64,000 nt of DNA from Psychromonas sp. L1A2 (GTDB lineage: Bacteria; Pseudomonadota; Gammaproteobacteria; Enterobacterales; Psychromonadaceae): assembly GCF_009828855.1 (NCBI RefSeq), contig NZ_WUAG01000001.1, positions 434,001-498,000 on the forward strand, in the 5' to 3' direction. The stretch's first letter is position 1. Every line of letters begins with the position of its first letter. Of the stretch, positions 25,254 through 36,292 are shown piece by piece. A program made the translations under genes and the position numbers. Below the pieces are notes generated by a model. The model was not told the DNA's origin and ran no database searches. It saw nothing but the letters and a program-made list of their open reading frames with translations.

Positions 25254-25964
25254 TCATTTCTCTATATTTATTCTAGTAAGTAAAACATCATAACGGTAAT
25301 GAGCAGCATAAAAATGTGTAGGCATGTGTATAAACTCAGTATGCCAACCGCAGGATTCTGCTAATACTTTAAATTTATTTTTGCTTCGCCAGTGACCAAT
25401 TGATGATTGTGGATCATCTAAGTATTTATTTTTTAATTCTTTTGTATGATAAAAGCTATCAGCTTTATCACGATCAGGTAAGTTACCAATAAAAATAAGA
25501 TCCACATTATTGAATCTTTTATTTAAGCTAGTTAATACTTGTATTGCTTGCGTATCGTCAAAATAAGCGAAAGCACCATAACAGAGTACTTTGTTAAATT
25601 TTTCTGTACTTAATGATGTGGAACAAAAATCAACGGCATCTTCAACTTGAAATACAAATTCATTTTTTTCAAAGTTATCTTTTGCGATGTCAATTAAATA
25701 TTCAGAGAAGTCTATTCCGAGGAAACTTTCAATTTTTTCAAAAAATAATGTCGATAACGCACCATTTCCACACCCTAGATCTAATATATTATCTTTTTTT
25801 ATAAACTTTAACTGTGTACATATCTGTTCATAAATTAATGAAATTTGTTCTTCACTAATCGCCTCTCCGTTGACTGTTCTGCATATTTGTCCCCAAAAAT
25901 CTTTAGGATCACAGGTTTTAGGATATTGCTGATGAAGATCTTTCCCATATTTTAGATTTTTCAT
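25254..25964 (-). CDS. SAM-dependent class I methyltransferase
   Basis: 236 residues from the ATG at 25964. Motif I, ILDLGCGNGALSTLFFEKIE, lies near residue 65 and motif II is FLGIDFSEYLIDIAKDNF; a post-motif, KVLCYGAFAYFDD, follows. The frame runs up to a TTG at 26009 inside the end of the WbqC gene, but the ATG at 25964 has GAAGGCAAG upstream and is preferred. It is likely to methylate a sugar or an acyl amide group of the flagellar glycan. The target is unknown. It forms part of a tight five-gene minus-strand unit (26748 to 21788). Confidence 0.82.
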   Translation of the reverse strand: MKNLKYGKDLHQQYPKTCDPKDFWGQICRTVNGEAISEEQISLIYEQICTQLKFIKKDNILDLGCGNGALSTLFFEKIESFLGIDFSEYLIDIAKDNFEKNEFVFQVEDAVDFCSTSLSTEKFNKVLCYGAFAYFDDTQAIQVLTSLNKRFNNVDLIFIGNLPDRDKADSFYHTKELKNKYLDDPQSSIGHWRSKNKFKVLAESCGWHTEFIHMPTHFYAAHYRYDVLLTRINIEK

Positions 25965-25998
25965 TTTTTTCTTGCCTTCAAGTACTATTTTTTTGGTT

Positions 25999-26748
25999 TT
26001 ATTTGGCAATAACCTGTTGATCTAATTCTTTGTAAGAGTTAATTCTGTATTTATTAAGCATAAGCTTTATATCGTGCGGACTATTCCACATCATAATATC
26101 AATGATCGATAACCCGACGCTAAATGGGGATCTACTTTGAGAATATGTTGGTAAGTCAGATGTTAAAAAAGAGAGTTGGATATTATTCTTGATGAATGCT
26201 TCTTCATTAAATATCTTGAAACCACTAGGAGGGTTAACATATTCCGAAGCATGATGAGCTTTAGCAATATTCAGCGCCCAATCACCAGGTGAAGTAATGA
26301 TGCTGTCATCAAAATTCATTTCTGAAAATAAACTATATTGAAAATCTATTCCTAGATAATCACAGGTGTTTACTAAAGAGTTAACTAATACATTATTAAG
26401 TTTTGTATGGGGTGGAAGAATACTTTCTTTTACTATTTCAATTGTTTGATTATAAAAAGGCGCAATTTTTTTATAATGCGTTAACTTCCCAAGTATTTGT
26501 TTTTGCCAAGTAATATTATTATTTATATCTATTTCATTAATCTGGGATAAATTGGAATGTTTTTTTAATGGGATAGTTACATATTGCCAATCTTTGCTTT
26601 GCTCTGGGTGTAGTATTCTATTGCGATTAACCCAGCTTTTTGATGAAAACTGAATACTGTCAAAAACAATCCATTTATCAGTATGTTGAATTAATTGTAA
26701 ATAGCCCAAATAAGGAAAAAAATAGGGTTGCATTATACCAATTTTCAA
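25999..26748 (-). CDS. WbqC family protein
   Basis: 249 residues starting MKIGIMQPYFFPYLGYLQLI, the hallmark of the WbqC family (QPxxFPxxGY), with VFDSIQFSSKSWVNRNRI next. Members occur in O-antigen and flagellin-sugar clusters of Gram-negative bacteria; the reaction is not firmly established in my knowledge, although a role in acylating amino sugars has been considered. It opens the downstream minus-strand unit (WbqC, methyltransferase, two DegT proteins, glycosyltransferase). Upstream is a 344-bp gap that could hold its promoter. Confidence 0.85.
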   Translation of the reverse strand: MKIGIMQPYFFPYLGYLQLIQHTDKWIVFDSIQFSSKSWVNRNRILHPEQSKDWQYVTIPLKKHSNLSQINEIDINNNITWQKQILGKLTHYKKIAPFYNQTIEIVKESILPPHTKLNNVLVNSLVNTCDYLGIDFQYSLFSEMNFDDSIITSPGDWALNIAKAHHASEYVNPPSGFKIFNEEAFIKNNIQLSFLTSDLPTYSQSRSPFSVGLSIIDIMMWNSPHDIKLMLNKYRINSYKELDQQVIAK

Positions 26749-27092
26749 TGTTAATTAATCCTAAAGTAAAGGTTGCTAGTGTATTGATTTAATAATTTGA
26801 TCGCATATATTTGAGACTAATAGTATTCCGCAATAAATTCCAATTAAAATTTTATTTCTGCAAGTGTGTTGACAGTTTAAAGAGGCTTCCATTTTTATCA
26901 TGATAGCTTATATGTATTTTGTAACCTTTTGTGGTCAAGCCATCCAGAAAAAGGTGGGAGCGCTATGACAGCTACCGCTCAACCTTTTTAGAGCTTCGAG
27001 TTAAAGCAAGCTAACCGTTGGATCCCTAGTCTATTCCTGTAATAACTTAAAATTTAATAACGCTCTTCATCAGATAAATAATCACTAGCAGC
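26749..27092. other. Gap between WbqC and methyltransferase genes
   Basis: 344 bp without a credible gene. It contains an imperfect inverted repeat at about 26949-26990, AAAAAGGTGGGAGCG against CGCTCAACCTTTTTA, ending in T on the plus strand and in T-rich sequence on the minus strand. This could be the terminator of the 27093-28061 transcript or a decayed mobile-element end. Nothing else is clear. Confidence 0.4.
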
Positions 27093-28061
27093 TTACTTTT
27101 TACACTTTAAATAGACCAAGTATGCTATAGGGTATTCATCTGAATCTGAAATATCAAAGTAATTGTTGTTGAAAAAAGCGCTTACTTTATCTCTATCATC
27201 TCTAAGATCTGCTTTACCTGAAAAATGATCAAGAAAAGCAAAAGCTAAGCCTGTTGTTAGTGTACCGCTAGGCTTCATCGAAATGTCAATATTTTGAGCT
27301 ACAGCAAAGGCTTTTATATCATCAAGCTTGGGAAGTGAGCACTCTAAATGCTCTTTTGCCCACTCTGCGTTGGTTATTTCTATGAATAACTCCAATCTTT
27401 CACGTACAAACGTGCCATCAATATGAAATGGATTTAATAAAATAACACCATTCTTTGCTTTTGACATTAGTTGGTTAAGAAATAGAGTTCGTCTCTCAAC
27501 CGGAATATGTTCTAACACATGGCAAGCGACAACGTAATCAAATGATTTATCTTCAAATGGTAAGTCTGTTCCTGAAATACAATTAGTTGTTGGCTCAGCC
27601 AAACAATAATGCGTGGCCTCAGGGAGAAACGAAGCAAGTTGTCCTTCACTACCCCCAACATCTAATACTGATATATTTTTATTTTCAGCCCTCAAAATAA
27701 GTTCATTACACAAGGTCTTAAACCTAAAGTATTGATTGTGAGGGATGTTTTTATGCTCTGGTATTGCATCTCGTAACTTTTCTTCAAATAATTTATCTTC
27801 ATTAATAACAGCTCCCAAATACTTGGCTGTTTTAAACTCAGCATATGCTAGAAAATTTCTGTTGATCTCAAATAAATAATTTGCATAGTCTAAATGTTCA
27901 TTAGCGTTAAGGGGGTGCTTTTTTAATCTCATCATAAACTTAGCAATAGTTTCTGCTTTCAACTGCGGCTCTCTTTCCGTTATTTTTTGTTGATGACTTG
28001 GTACTCTATTAATTTTCAATCCCACTGTTAACAACAATCGCTTTGTTAGTGTTTTAAACAT
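27093..28061 (-). CDS. Methyltransferase with N-terminal helical region
   Basis: 322 residues. The first ~110 are helical with a short TPR-like part (HLDYANYLFEINRNFLAYAE). The methyltransferase type-11 domain follows: ISVLDVGGSEGQLASFLPEA (motif I with DVGGSEG), then DLPFEDKSFDYVVACHVLEH (motif IV), and a C-terminal helical cap. SAM use is likely, target unknown. It stands alone between two non-coding gaps of 344 and 598 bp, so it may have its own promoter and could have arrived separately from the tight operons on either side. Confidence 0.8.
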   Translation of the reverse strand: MFKTLTKRLLLTVGLKINRVPSHQQKITEREPQLKAETIAKFMMRLKKHPLNANEHLDYANYLFEINRNFLAYAEFKTAKYLGAVINEDKLFEEKLRDAIPEHKNIPHNQYFRFKTLCNELILRAENKNISVLDVGGSEGQLASFLPEATHYCLAEPTTNCISGTDLPFEDKSFDYVVACHVLEHIPVERRTLFLNQLMSKAKNGVILLNPFHIDGTFVRERLELFIEITNAEWAKEHLECSLPKLDDIKAFAVAQNIDISMKPSGTLTTGLAFAFLDHFSGKADLRDDRDKVSAFFNNNYFDISDSDEYPIAYLVYLKCKK

Positions 28062-28659
28062 TTACTTTTCCTTAGTTGTTTAAGCCAATAGTAATCTTTA
28101 TAAAATCACCATGAGCACATTTCATACCACATTGTGTATAGATAGAAAAATGCTCACCTCTTATTTCCTATTTTCATTGTTATGATGAAGTGAAAGATTG
28201 ATATTTATTCCCTGTTATTCAACTACTACAAAATAACAGGCGAAAATACAGCCCTATCGTTGTAGTATTAACCAGTTGCTTTTGTTTATGATTAACTTAC
28301 CTTTATTCACATTAATTCATTTAACCGCTACAGGGGAGCGGTTTTTAGCAAGTAAGCCAATTCTCGTCAGCCCCAGCCGCACACTCGACTTTGTCAACTT
28401 TCATAACTAATCGTCGTTAAATTACGAATGTTGTATGAAGTAATTCAAAGGATATATTCCTCAACATTACTGTTAAAAAAAGTGTTATTTGGAATAGTGA
28501 CCGCACCAATTAATACGCTATCAAATATTGTTTGCGGCAAAATAACTCGATTAAGATTATTCGAATCAACCAAGTTTTCATGGCGGCTCACTGCATATGA
28601 TCTAACTGTGCTTTCGTTTTGCTAGTCAAGAAATTTACCAGCTTTGAGATGATTTATAT
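28062..28659. other. 598-bp gap in the minus-strand island half
   Basis: Holds a plus-strand hairpin with T-run (AACCGCT 28323-28329 against 28337-28343, then TTT) and a 9-bp inverted repeat, CCTGTTATT 28211-28219 against 28232-28240. A plus frame at 28428-28625 (65 codons) has no ribosome-binding site or family signal, so I do not call it. The gap looks like decayed intergenic or mobile-element debris. Confidence 0.4.
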
Positions 28660-29754
28660 TTATTCCTTGGTGTTTATATTTATTGTATTTATTACTATTT
28701 CAATAATTTTATTTTGCATATCTAGTGATAATCCCGGATAAATTGGCAAGCAGAGTATCCTTGCTGAGATACTTCTTGAAATAGGCGAATATTGTTTCGG
28801 CTCAATATAATTTAACGTATCTAAAGATGGACAAAAATAGCGTCTGGGGAATATGTCTTCGCTATTTAGGGCTTGTTGTAACGCCTGCATTTGTTCTTTA
28901 TTTTCTAACAGAAGTGGGAAATAACTATAATTTAAAGTTGCTTGCTTGTTTTGCACTGGGAACTCAACAGACCCATTGAGTTTATTTATGTAGTTTTTAT
29001 AGATTGTTTTTCGCTGTTTGAAAATAAAGTCAATATCGTCGAGAACACATAATCCCATTGCAGCTTCAAACTCATTCATTTTTGCATTTGTCCCCAAGCT
29101 AGGGATTGACTCTTGGCTCTCTATTCCAAAATTTATTAACTCACGAGTTTTTTTTACCAGAGAATCATCATTAATAACTAATGCCCCCCCTTCAATTGTC
29201 TGAAATAGCTTAGTTGCATGGAAGCTTAACGTTGAAATGTCACCATGATTCAATATGCTTTTACCTTTATATGTCACACCAAAAGCATGGGCTGCATCGT
29301 AAATAACTTTTAAGCTGTGCTTTTTTGAAATCTTTTTAATTTCTTCAATATTACAGCTATTTCCAAAAATATGAACTGGCACAATCGCAGAGGTGTTTGG
29401 GGTAATAAGTCCTTCTAATTTTGTTTCATCTATGTTTAATGTTTCCTCATGAATATCACAAAAAATAGGATTTAGATTATTAGTTACCAATGAGCTTGTG
29501 GTCGCAACAAAGCTAAATGGGGTAGTGATTACATCTCCTTTGAGGCTTAAAGCTCTATAAGCTATCTCTAGCGCTATTGTACCGTTGGCCACCAAAACAA
29601 TGTTCTTCACGCCTAAATATACCGCTAATCTTCGCTCAAGCTTTTGGACCATAGGACCATTATTCGTTATCCAGCCATTTTTATATATCTCATCAACATA
29701 TTCTTTATATTTTTCTTTGTTGGGCAGGTACGGGCTAGTAATATTTATCATCAT
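28660..29754 (-). CDS. DegT/DnrJ/EryC1/StrS family sugar aminotransferase (VioA/FdtB-like)
   Basis: 364 residues. Complete family motif set: NGWITNNGPMVQKLERRLAV, VLVANGTIALEIAYRAL, VITTPFSFVATTSSLV, KVIYDAAHAFGVTYKGKS (PLP-ring Asp) and LSFHATKLFQTIEGGALVIN (catalytic Lys). The N-terminal 'ITNNGP' type and length resemble enzymes that aminate dTDP-4-keto-6-deoxyhexoses. It lies 91 bp downstream of pseC in the same direction, probably the same transcript. It is unlikely to be redundant with PseC because the two differ clearly in substrate-binding regions. Confidence 0.85.
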   Translation of the reverse strand: MMINITSPYLPNKEKYKEYVDEIYKNGWITNNGPMVQKLERRLAVYLGVKNIVLVANGTIALEIAYRALSLKGDVITTPFSFVATTSSLVTNNLNPIFCDIHEETLNIDETKLEGLITPNTSAIVPVHIFGNSCNIEEIKKISKKHSLKVIYDAAHAFGVTYKGKSILNHGDISTLSFHATKLFQTIEGGALVINDDSLVKKTRELINFGIESQESIPSLGTNAKMNEFEAAMGLCVLDDIDFIFKQRKTIYKNYINKLNGSVEFPVQNKQATLNYSYFPLLLENKEQMQALQQALNSEDIFPRRYFCPSLDTLNYIEPKQYSPISRSISARILCLPIYPGLSLDMQNKIIEIVINTININTKE

Positions 29755-29845
29755 TATTCCAATTTAATTTTTATCAGTTCGAGATAACTATTTTCCACAC
29801 TACCATTAAAAAAGAGCAAATTATGTGGCAAAATAGCTATCCGAA

Positions 29846-32028
<2,183 letters not shown>

Positions 32029-32053
32029 TTAAATAACTAAGTAGCTAAATATT

Positions 32054-32353
32054 TTATTTATATGCTTGTATCTTTTTTTATTACAATGTAATTTTAAAGA
32101 CTTTTCTTTCAACAGTTTAGTATAAATAACAACTCGTTGTTGCAATGATTCTACCATGCTTTTAAGGCGTTTAAGATGCTCAATAACATTAATTAGTTCA
32201 TCTTCTGAATGGTTATTAAGAAAATTTTTAAGTTGATCGCCAAACAGGTTTTGCTGTTATAGAAATAATTCATATTCTTCTTCATCAAGCAGTTGGTTAA
32301 GTTTTTTTAAAATCCAAATAAGATTCAAGCTTAACTTGGGTGTTGGGTGTTGG
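32054..32353 (-). pseudogene. flaI: Decayed second copy of flaI
   Basis: Translation of the minus strand follows the intact flaI at 9195-9494 closely in the middle (QQNLFGDQLKNFL, SEDELINVIEHLKRLKSMV). The copy carries a TAG/TAA-type stop where intact flaI has LQQQ (forward CTGTTATAG, about 32265), an indel near 32305, and an extra A near the C-terminus. The start region is overwritten by a TTGGGTG heptamer repeat, with no start codon. It is non-functional. Confidence 0.88.
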
Positions 32354-32360
32354 GTGTTGG
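32336..32360. repeat. Heptanucleotide microsatellite TTGGGTG
   Basis: Three full TTGGGTG units at 32336, 32343 and 32350 plus TTGG. It replaces the start codon region of the decayed flaI copy. Confidence 0.85.
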
Positions 32361-32389
32361 TTATTTAAGTCTCTGCCTAAATCCTGTTA

Positions 32390-32787
32390 TTAACGATTAT
32401 ATTGCTGACGTATATCTTGTGGAATACCATCCCAACCTGATTTTATTTCGCTGATTAAGCTTATTATTTCAGTTAATGACTCACAATTATTTTTGATATT
32501 TACCTGAGTGACTTGTGAAATTATATAAGCGTATAAGTTATAAATATTTTCAAATATTTCACCGCCTTTTTCCATATCTAAACTATTTTGCAACCCCCCA
32601 ATAAGTCCAATTACTTTTTTTAAGCATACGATTTTTATTTTCAAAATCTTTACGCTCAATCGCACCTTTATCTGCCGCTGCGAGCCTATAACATGCTGCA
32701 TTATCAATGAAATAAGCGTATGTGGATCTGCATTTTCAACTTGTGACAAGCCGTATTTCGAGATTGTCTGATCGATGAACGAGTCAT
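32390..32787 (-). pseudogene. fliS: Frameshifted second copy of fliS
   Basis: Both ends match FliS (NADPHTLISLIMQH near the start; SEIKSGWDGIPQDIRQQYNR at the end). About 27 residues in the middle are out of frame: one base is missing after the MQH codons, and one A is added in an A7 run near 32617, which restores the frame. The family sequence can be read in the other frame there (DKGAIERKDFENKNRMLKK). The N-terminal start region (ATG at 32785-32787) is also out of frame. An intact FliS lies at 9552-9947, so this copy is expected to be dead. Confidence 0.85.
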
Positions 32788-32944
32788 AAAGTCCCTTTAG
32801 CTAACTTATGTTTTTGATTCTAAATTTAATTAATTATTTAATATCTGCTCATAGGTTGGATCTTAAGAAAAAAACAAATTGAAAACATGTTCTGAATTTG
32901 ATCTGATAGTAATCGCCAAACCAATATCAATAGTAAATCAGAGT

Positions 32945-33413
32945 ATGCGTATAGATAATACTGAGTTACAACAAATAACAAAAGTCCTTGGAGAATTAAA
33001 AATTAATGACATAGGTAAGCATGTTAATTTTTGCAATCGTCAAAGGGTTATCAAACCCTTTGAGTTAATGATGTCACTGGGTGATAAATCAGTAGATATC
33101 GTCACTGATTTGCACCGTTATTTTGTGAAACTAACAGACACTGATGTGCACTATAAGCCCTTTCATAATCAGCTTAGCAAGCCTGAATTTGTTGATTTCA
33201 TAAAATCATTGCTCAGCGTTGCTATGAAAGAATGGCAACAGCAAGTACAGGCGACAAAAAACAGAACTATCTGCTTTTAAAAGTATTGTATTGCAAGATG
33301 GTAGCTCGTTTGCTGTTCACGATAGTTTATATGAGCCTTTTAAAGGTCGTTTTACCAAAATAAGTCCAGCAGCGATAGAAGTGCATGTCAGTTGGGATTT
33401 ATTACAGAGCTAA
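32945..33413 (+). pseudogene. N-terminal remnant of an IS4-family transposase
   Basis: MRIDNTELQQITKVLGELKI, then LHRYFVKLTDTDVHYKPFHN and QLSKPEFVDFIKSLL match the N-terminal region of a group of IS4-type DDE transposases. A frameshift at about 33262 is followed in another frame by LSAFKSIVLQDGSSFAVHDS, which holds the first catalytic Asp, and FKGRFTKISPAAIEVHVSWD. The frame ends with TAA at 33411-33413. The second and third catalytic residues are missing, and I can see no terminal inverted repeats. It lies between the fliS remnant and flrA. Family recognition is from motif memory. Confidence 0.75.
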
Positions 33414-33556
33414 TACTATTATATGCTCTACCACTAAAGTTTTAGTTAGAGAAAATGTGTCATTTTATAGTCATTGTCATCTTTTTGACTAATTTTCAAT
33501 GCAAACCGTAAAAAATGTTCTATTATAACCGTAGTTTATTTTTATGAGTATTGATT

Positions 33557-35002
33557 ATGACACTGCGCCCACCGATTTATTTAGTTGATATGACAGCACA
33601 ACAAACAGAAATATTACAAACGGTTTTACACTTTGTTGGCGAATCTTATCTAACTGTTAATATTGATGATCTAAGCACACATGTAAATCAATCATTGCCT
33701 TTGGCTGTTATTTTGAGTAATCAAGATAATAATCTCTCTGCAATCGCAAGCGATTTTCCGAAGGTGCCATTTATTAGCTTATCAGGAGAAGTTGATAATA
33801 TTCATAGTAACCATATAGGTATGCTTAATTTACCTATTGTTTATGCAGAATTAACGCAATTATTGCATTACTGTCAAACCTTTCAGAACCCTCAACATCA
33901 GTTGAATAAAGCAAATAAATACCTCATTTCTTCTTTAGTTGGTAAAGGATTGCGCATTCAAGAGATTCGTTACTTAGTGGAGCAAGTTGCTGAAAGTAAT
34001 GCCAATGTGTTGGTCTTAGGTGAATCGGGAACGGGTAAAGAAGTTGTCGCACGTGCTATCCATGAAGTTTCTAACCGTAGTAAAGGACCTTTTGTGCCCG
34101 TTAACTGTGGCGCTATTCCAGCTGAACTTTTAGAGAGTGAATTATTTGGACATGAAAAAGGGGCCTTCACCGGTGCTTTTTCTGCTAGAAAAGGTCGTTT
34201 TGAATTAGCAGAAGGCGGTACGCTATTTCTGGATGAAATTGGTGATATGCCAATGCCAATGCAAGTTAAATTATTACGAGTGTTACAAGAAAGAACCTTC
34301 GAACGCGTTGGTGGTACTAAATCATTACAAGCTGATGTGCGTATTATTGCGGCTACACATCGTCACTTAGAAGATATGATCATCGCTGGGACATTCCGCG
34401 AGGATTTATTCTATCGCTTAAATGTATTCCCAATAGAAAAGCCTGCATTACGCGATCGCCAAGAAGATATTCCTTTACTATTACAAGAGCTTTTATCTCG
34501 TTTAGAAGTTGAGCATAAAGCAACACTGCGTTTTACTCAGCGCGCTTTAGAGTCATTAATGCAGCATAGCTGGCCTGGTAATATACGTGAGTTATCTAAT
34601 TTATTAGAGCGTCTGTTGATATTACATAGTAATAAAATTATTGATATTAATGAGTTACCTGTTAAATATCGTTACCTTGATGAACAAGGCGAAATGGTTG
34701 AGCATATTCAATATAACCCAGAAGAAGAAGCGCTACTGGAACGTGATGCTTTATCGGGTATGTTTGGAGATGCGCCTATTTTATCTGACGAAAGTGATGA
34801 AGAGTCACAAGGTTTTTTAGGGAACTTACCTGCTGAAGGGATGAATTTAAAAAATAAATTGGTTGAGTTTGAAATGGAAATGATTCGCCAAGCAATTGAT
34901 TCACAAGATGGTGTGGTGTCACATGCCGCTGAGTTGTTATCTATGCGCCGCACGACATTAGTTGAAAAGATGAAAAAATATGGATTAAACAAAGAGGGGT
35001 AG
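33557..35002 (+). CDS. flrA: Flagellar master regulator, sigma-54-dependent activator FlrA (FleQ)
   Basis: 481 residues. The N-terminal ~120 residues form the FleQ receiver-like domain without a clear phosphorylatable Asp. The AAA+ domain has Walker A GESGTGKE (155-162), the sigma-54 contact loop GAFTGA, Walker B LFLDEIG and a sensor region. A Fis-type helix-turn-helix lies at the end ([20 protein letters not shown]). FlrA switches on class II flagellar genes, including flrBC, at sigma-54 promoters. The ORF reaches a TTG at 33551; the ATG at 33557 is preferred. The first 150 codons are duplicated as a pseudogene at 10300-10749. Confidence 0.95.
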   Translation: MTLRPPIYLVDMTAQQTEILQTVLHFVGESYLTVNIDDLSTHVNQSLPLAVILSNQDNNLSAIASDFPKVPFISLSGEVDNIHSNHIGMLNLPIVYAELTQLLHYCQTFQNPQHQLNKANKYLISSLVGKGLRIQEIRYLVEQVAESNANVLVLGESGTGKEVVARAIHEVSNRSKGPFVPVNCGAIPAELLESELFGHEKGAFTGAFSARKGRFELAEGGTLFLDEIGDMPMPMQVKLLRVLQERTFERVGGTKSLQADVRIIAATHRHLEDMIIAGTFREDLFYRLNVFPIEKPALRDRQEDIPLLLQELLSRLEVEHKATLRFTQRALESLMQHSWPGNIRELSNLLERLLILHSNKIIDINELPVKYRYLDEQGEMVEHIQYNPEEEALLERDALSGMFGDAPILSDESDEESQGFLGNLPAEGMNLKNKLVEFEMEMIRQAIDSQDGVVSHAAELLSMRRTTLVEKMKKYGLNKEG

Positions 35003-35025
35003 TTCGTTTTTCTTGACCCCTAAAA

Positions 35026-35059
35026 AGCCGTGTAATGTTAATAGATTACACGGATTTTT
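35026..35059 (+). terminator. flrA terminator
   Basis: CCGTGTAAT (35028-35036) pairs with 35045-35053, followed by ATTTTT. Confidence 0.88.
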
Positions 35060-35129
35060 GCTGTCATTTTTATGGCGGGTTACTTTTATTTTTCTGTTAT
35101 CTTACTGTTAAGTAATAGTATTTTTTGGT

Positions 35130-35145
35130 TGGCATAATAAGTGCT
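35130..35145 (+). promoter_or_regulatory. Sigma-54 promoter of flrBC
   Basis: TGGCATAATAAGTGCT: the invariant GG and GC are exactly 10 bp apart, as in the -24/-12 class, with an imperfect -12 half. It is 37 bp before flrB, matching the known FlrA-dependent expression of flrBC in Vibrio. Confidence 0.65.
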
Positions 35146-35181
35146 TAGTAGTGATATCTATACTCATTTTTAGGTGTTGCT

Positions 35182-36291
35182 ATGACAGTTCATCAATCAA
35201 CAAACAATCCATCATTAGAAACAGAGAGCTATGTCGGTGAGCTTCAGCAGTTACGTGCTCAAGCCAATTACATGGGGCAATTGTATAATGAGCTACCTTC
35301 TGGGCTTATTGTCATAGATGGTAACGGTATTGTTGGTCAAGCAAATCGAGTTGCCGTGCAATTATTAGGTGAGCCATTAGAAAATATGCGCTGGAGTGAT
35401 GTCATTAAGCGTTCATTTAGCCCTAAAAATGATGATGGTCATGAAATATCGTTAAAAAATGGCCGTCGTATTCAATTATCAATTTCTTCTTTAGAGGGCC
35501 AACCTGGCCAGCTTATTTTATTAACGGATTTAACACATACCCGTCAATTACAAGAGCATGTTGCAACCTTAAAGCGTTTATCTTCTTTAGGGAAAATGGT
35601 GGCTTCATTAGCACACCAAATCCGCACTCCATTATCTGCTGCTATGTTGTATGGCGCAAACTTAGCTAATAAAACACTTAATGAAAGTTCTCGTTTACGA
35701 TTTCAGGGTAAGTTAATGAATCGTTTGCAAGATTTAGAAACGCAGGTAAACGACATGTTGTTATTTGCTAGAAGTGGTGAGCAAAAAATAGTTGAGGAGG
35801 TCTCTGTTGCCACATTGTTAGAACAAGTGCAAGAGGCAAGTGATGCGATGATCTCTAATGTTGAAGGTAACTTACAATGCAAGTTGCCTGATCCTGATTT
35901 ATTCATTCTAGCGAATAAAAATGCCTTAACTAGCGCGATGACTAATTTAATATCCAATGCAGTTGAAGCAACGGGTAAAGGTGCTCAACTCTACATTAGT
36001 GCGGTTCAGAGAGGGCACGATAAATTAGAAATATCTGTTATGGATAATGGCCCAGGAATTGAAAAACAACGTCTAGCCAAAGTGATGGAAGCTTTTTATA
36101 CCACCAAGTCACAGGGTACAGGATTAGGTTTAGCTGTTGTACAAGGGGTTGTCCAGTCACATAAAGGTAGCGTAGAGGTGAAATCTGAAGTGGGCAAAGG
36201 TAGCTGTTTTACACTCGTATTACCGTTACACCGTATTGGTAGTAAAACTAATCAATTTAATGCTCAAATGAATAAAGTGATAGGAGCTTAA
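35182..36291 (+). CDS. flrB: Flagellar sensor histidine kinase FlrB (FleS)
   Basis: 369 residues, cytoplasmic (no membrane segment). An N-terminal coiled part leads into a PAS-like domain at about residues 36-115 (LPSGLIVIDGNGIVGQANRV). The HisKA helix carries the phospho-acceptor His145 in SLAHQIRTPLS. The HATPase domain has N-box LISNAVEAT, G1 DNGPGIE and G2 GTGLGLAVVQG. It phosphorylates FlrC, which is encoded 1 bp downstream. A ribosome-binding site (AGGTG) precedes the ATG. Confidence 0.95.
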   Translation: MTVHQSTNNPSLETESYVGELQQLRAQANYMGQLYNELPSGLIVIDGNGIVGQANRVAVQLLGEPLENMRWSDVIKRSFSPKNDDGHEISLKNGRRIQLSISSLEGQPGQLILLTDLTHTRQLQEHVATLKRLSSLGKMVASLAHQIRTPLSAAMLYGANLANKTLNESSRLRFQGKLMNRLQDLETQVNDMLLFARSGEQKIVEEVSVATLLEQVQEASDAMISNVEGNLQCKLPDPDLFILANKNALTSAMTNLISNAVEATGKGAQLYISAVQRGHDKLEISVMDNGPGIEKQRLAKVMEAFYTTKSQGTGLGLAVVQGVVQSHKGSVEVKSEVGKGSCFTLVLPLHRIGSKTNQFNAQMNKVIGA

Positions 36292-36292
36292 T

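Noticed and set aside
28428-28625. Plus-strand open frame of 65 codons in the 598-bp gap
   Set aside because: No ribosome-binding site, no recognisable domain, and it is against the direction of all nearby genes.
32879-33280. PilZ/YcgR-type motility gene between fliS and flrA
   Set aside because: The translated motifs (YKPFHNQLSKPEF, QDGSSFAVHDS) fit an IS4-type transposase and no RxxxR PilZ motif is present.
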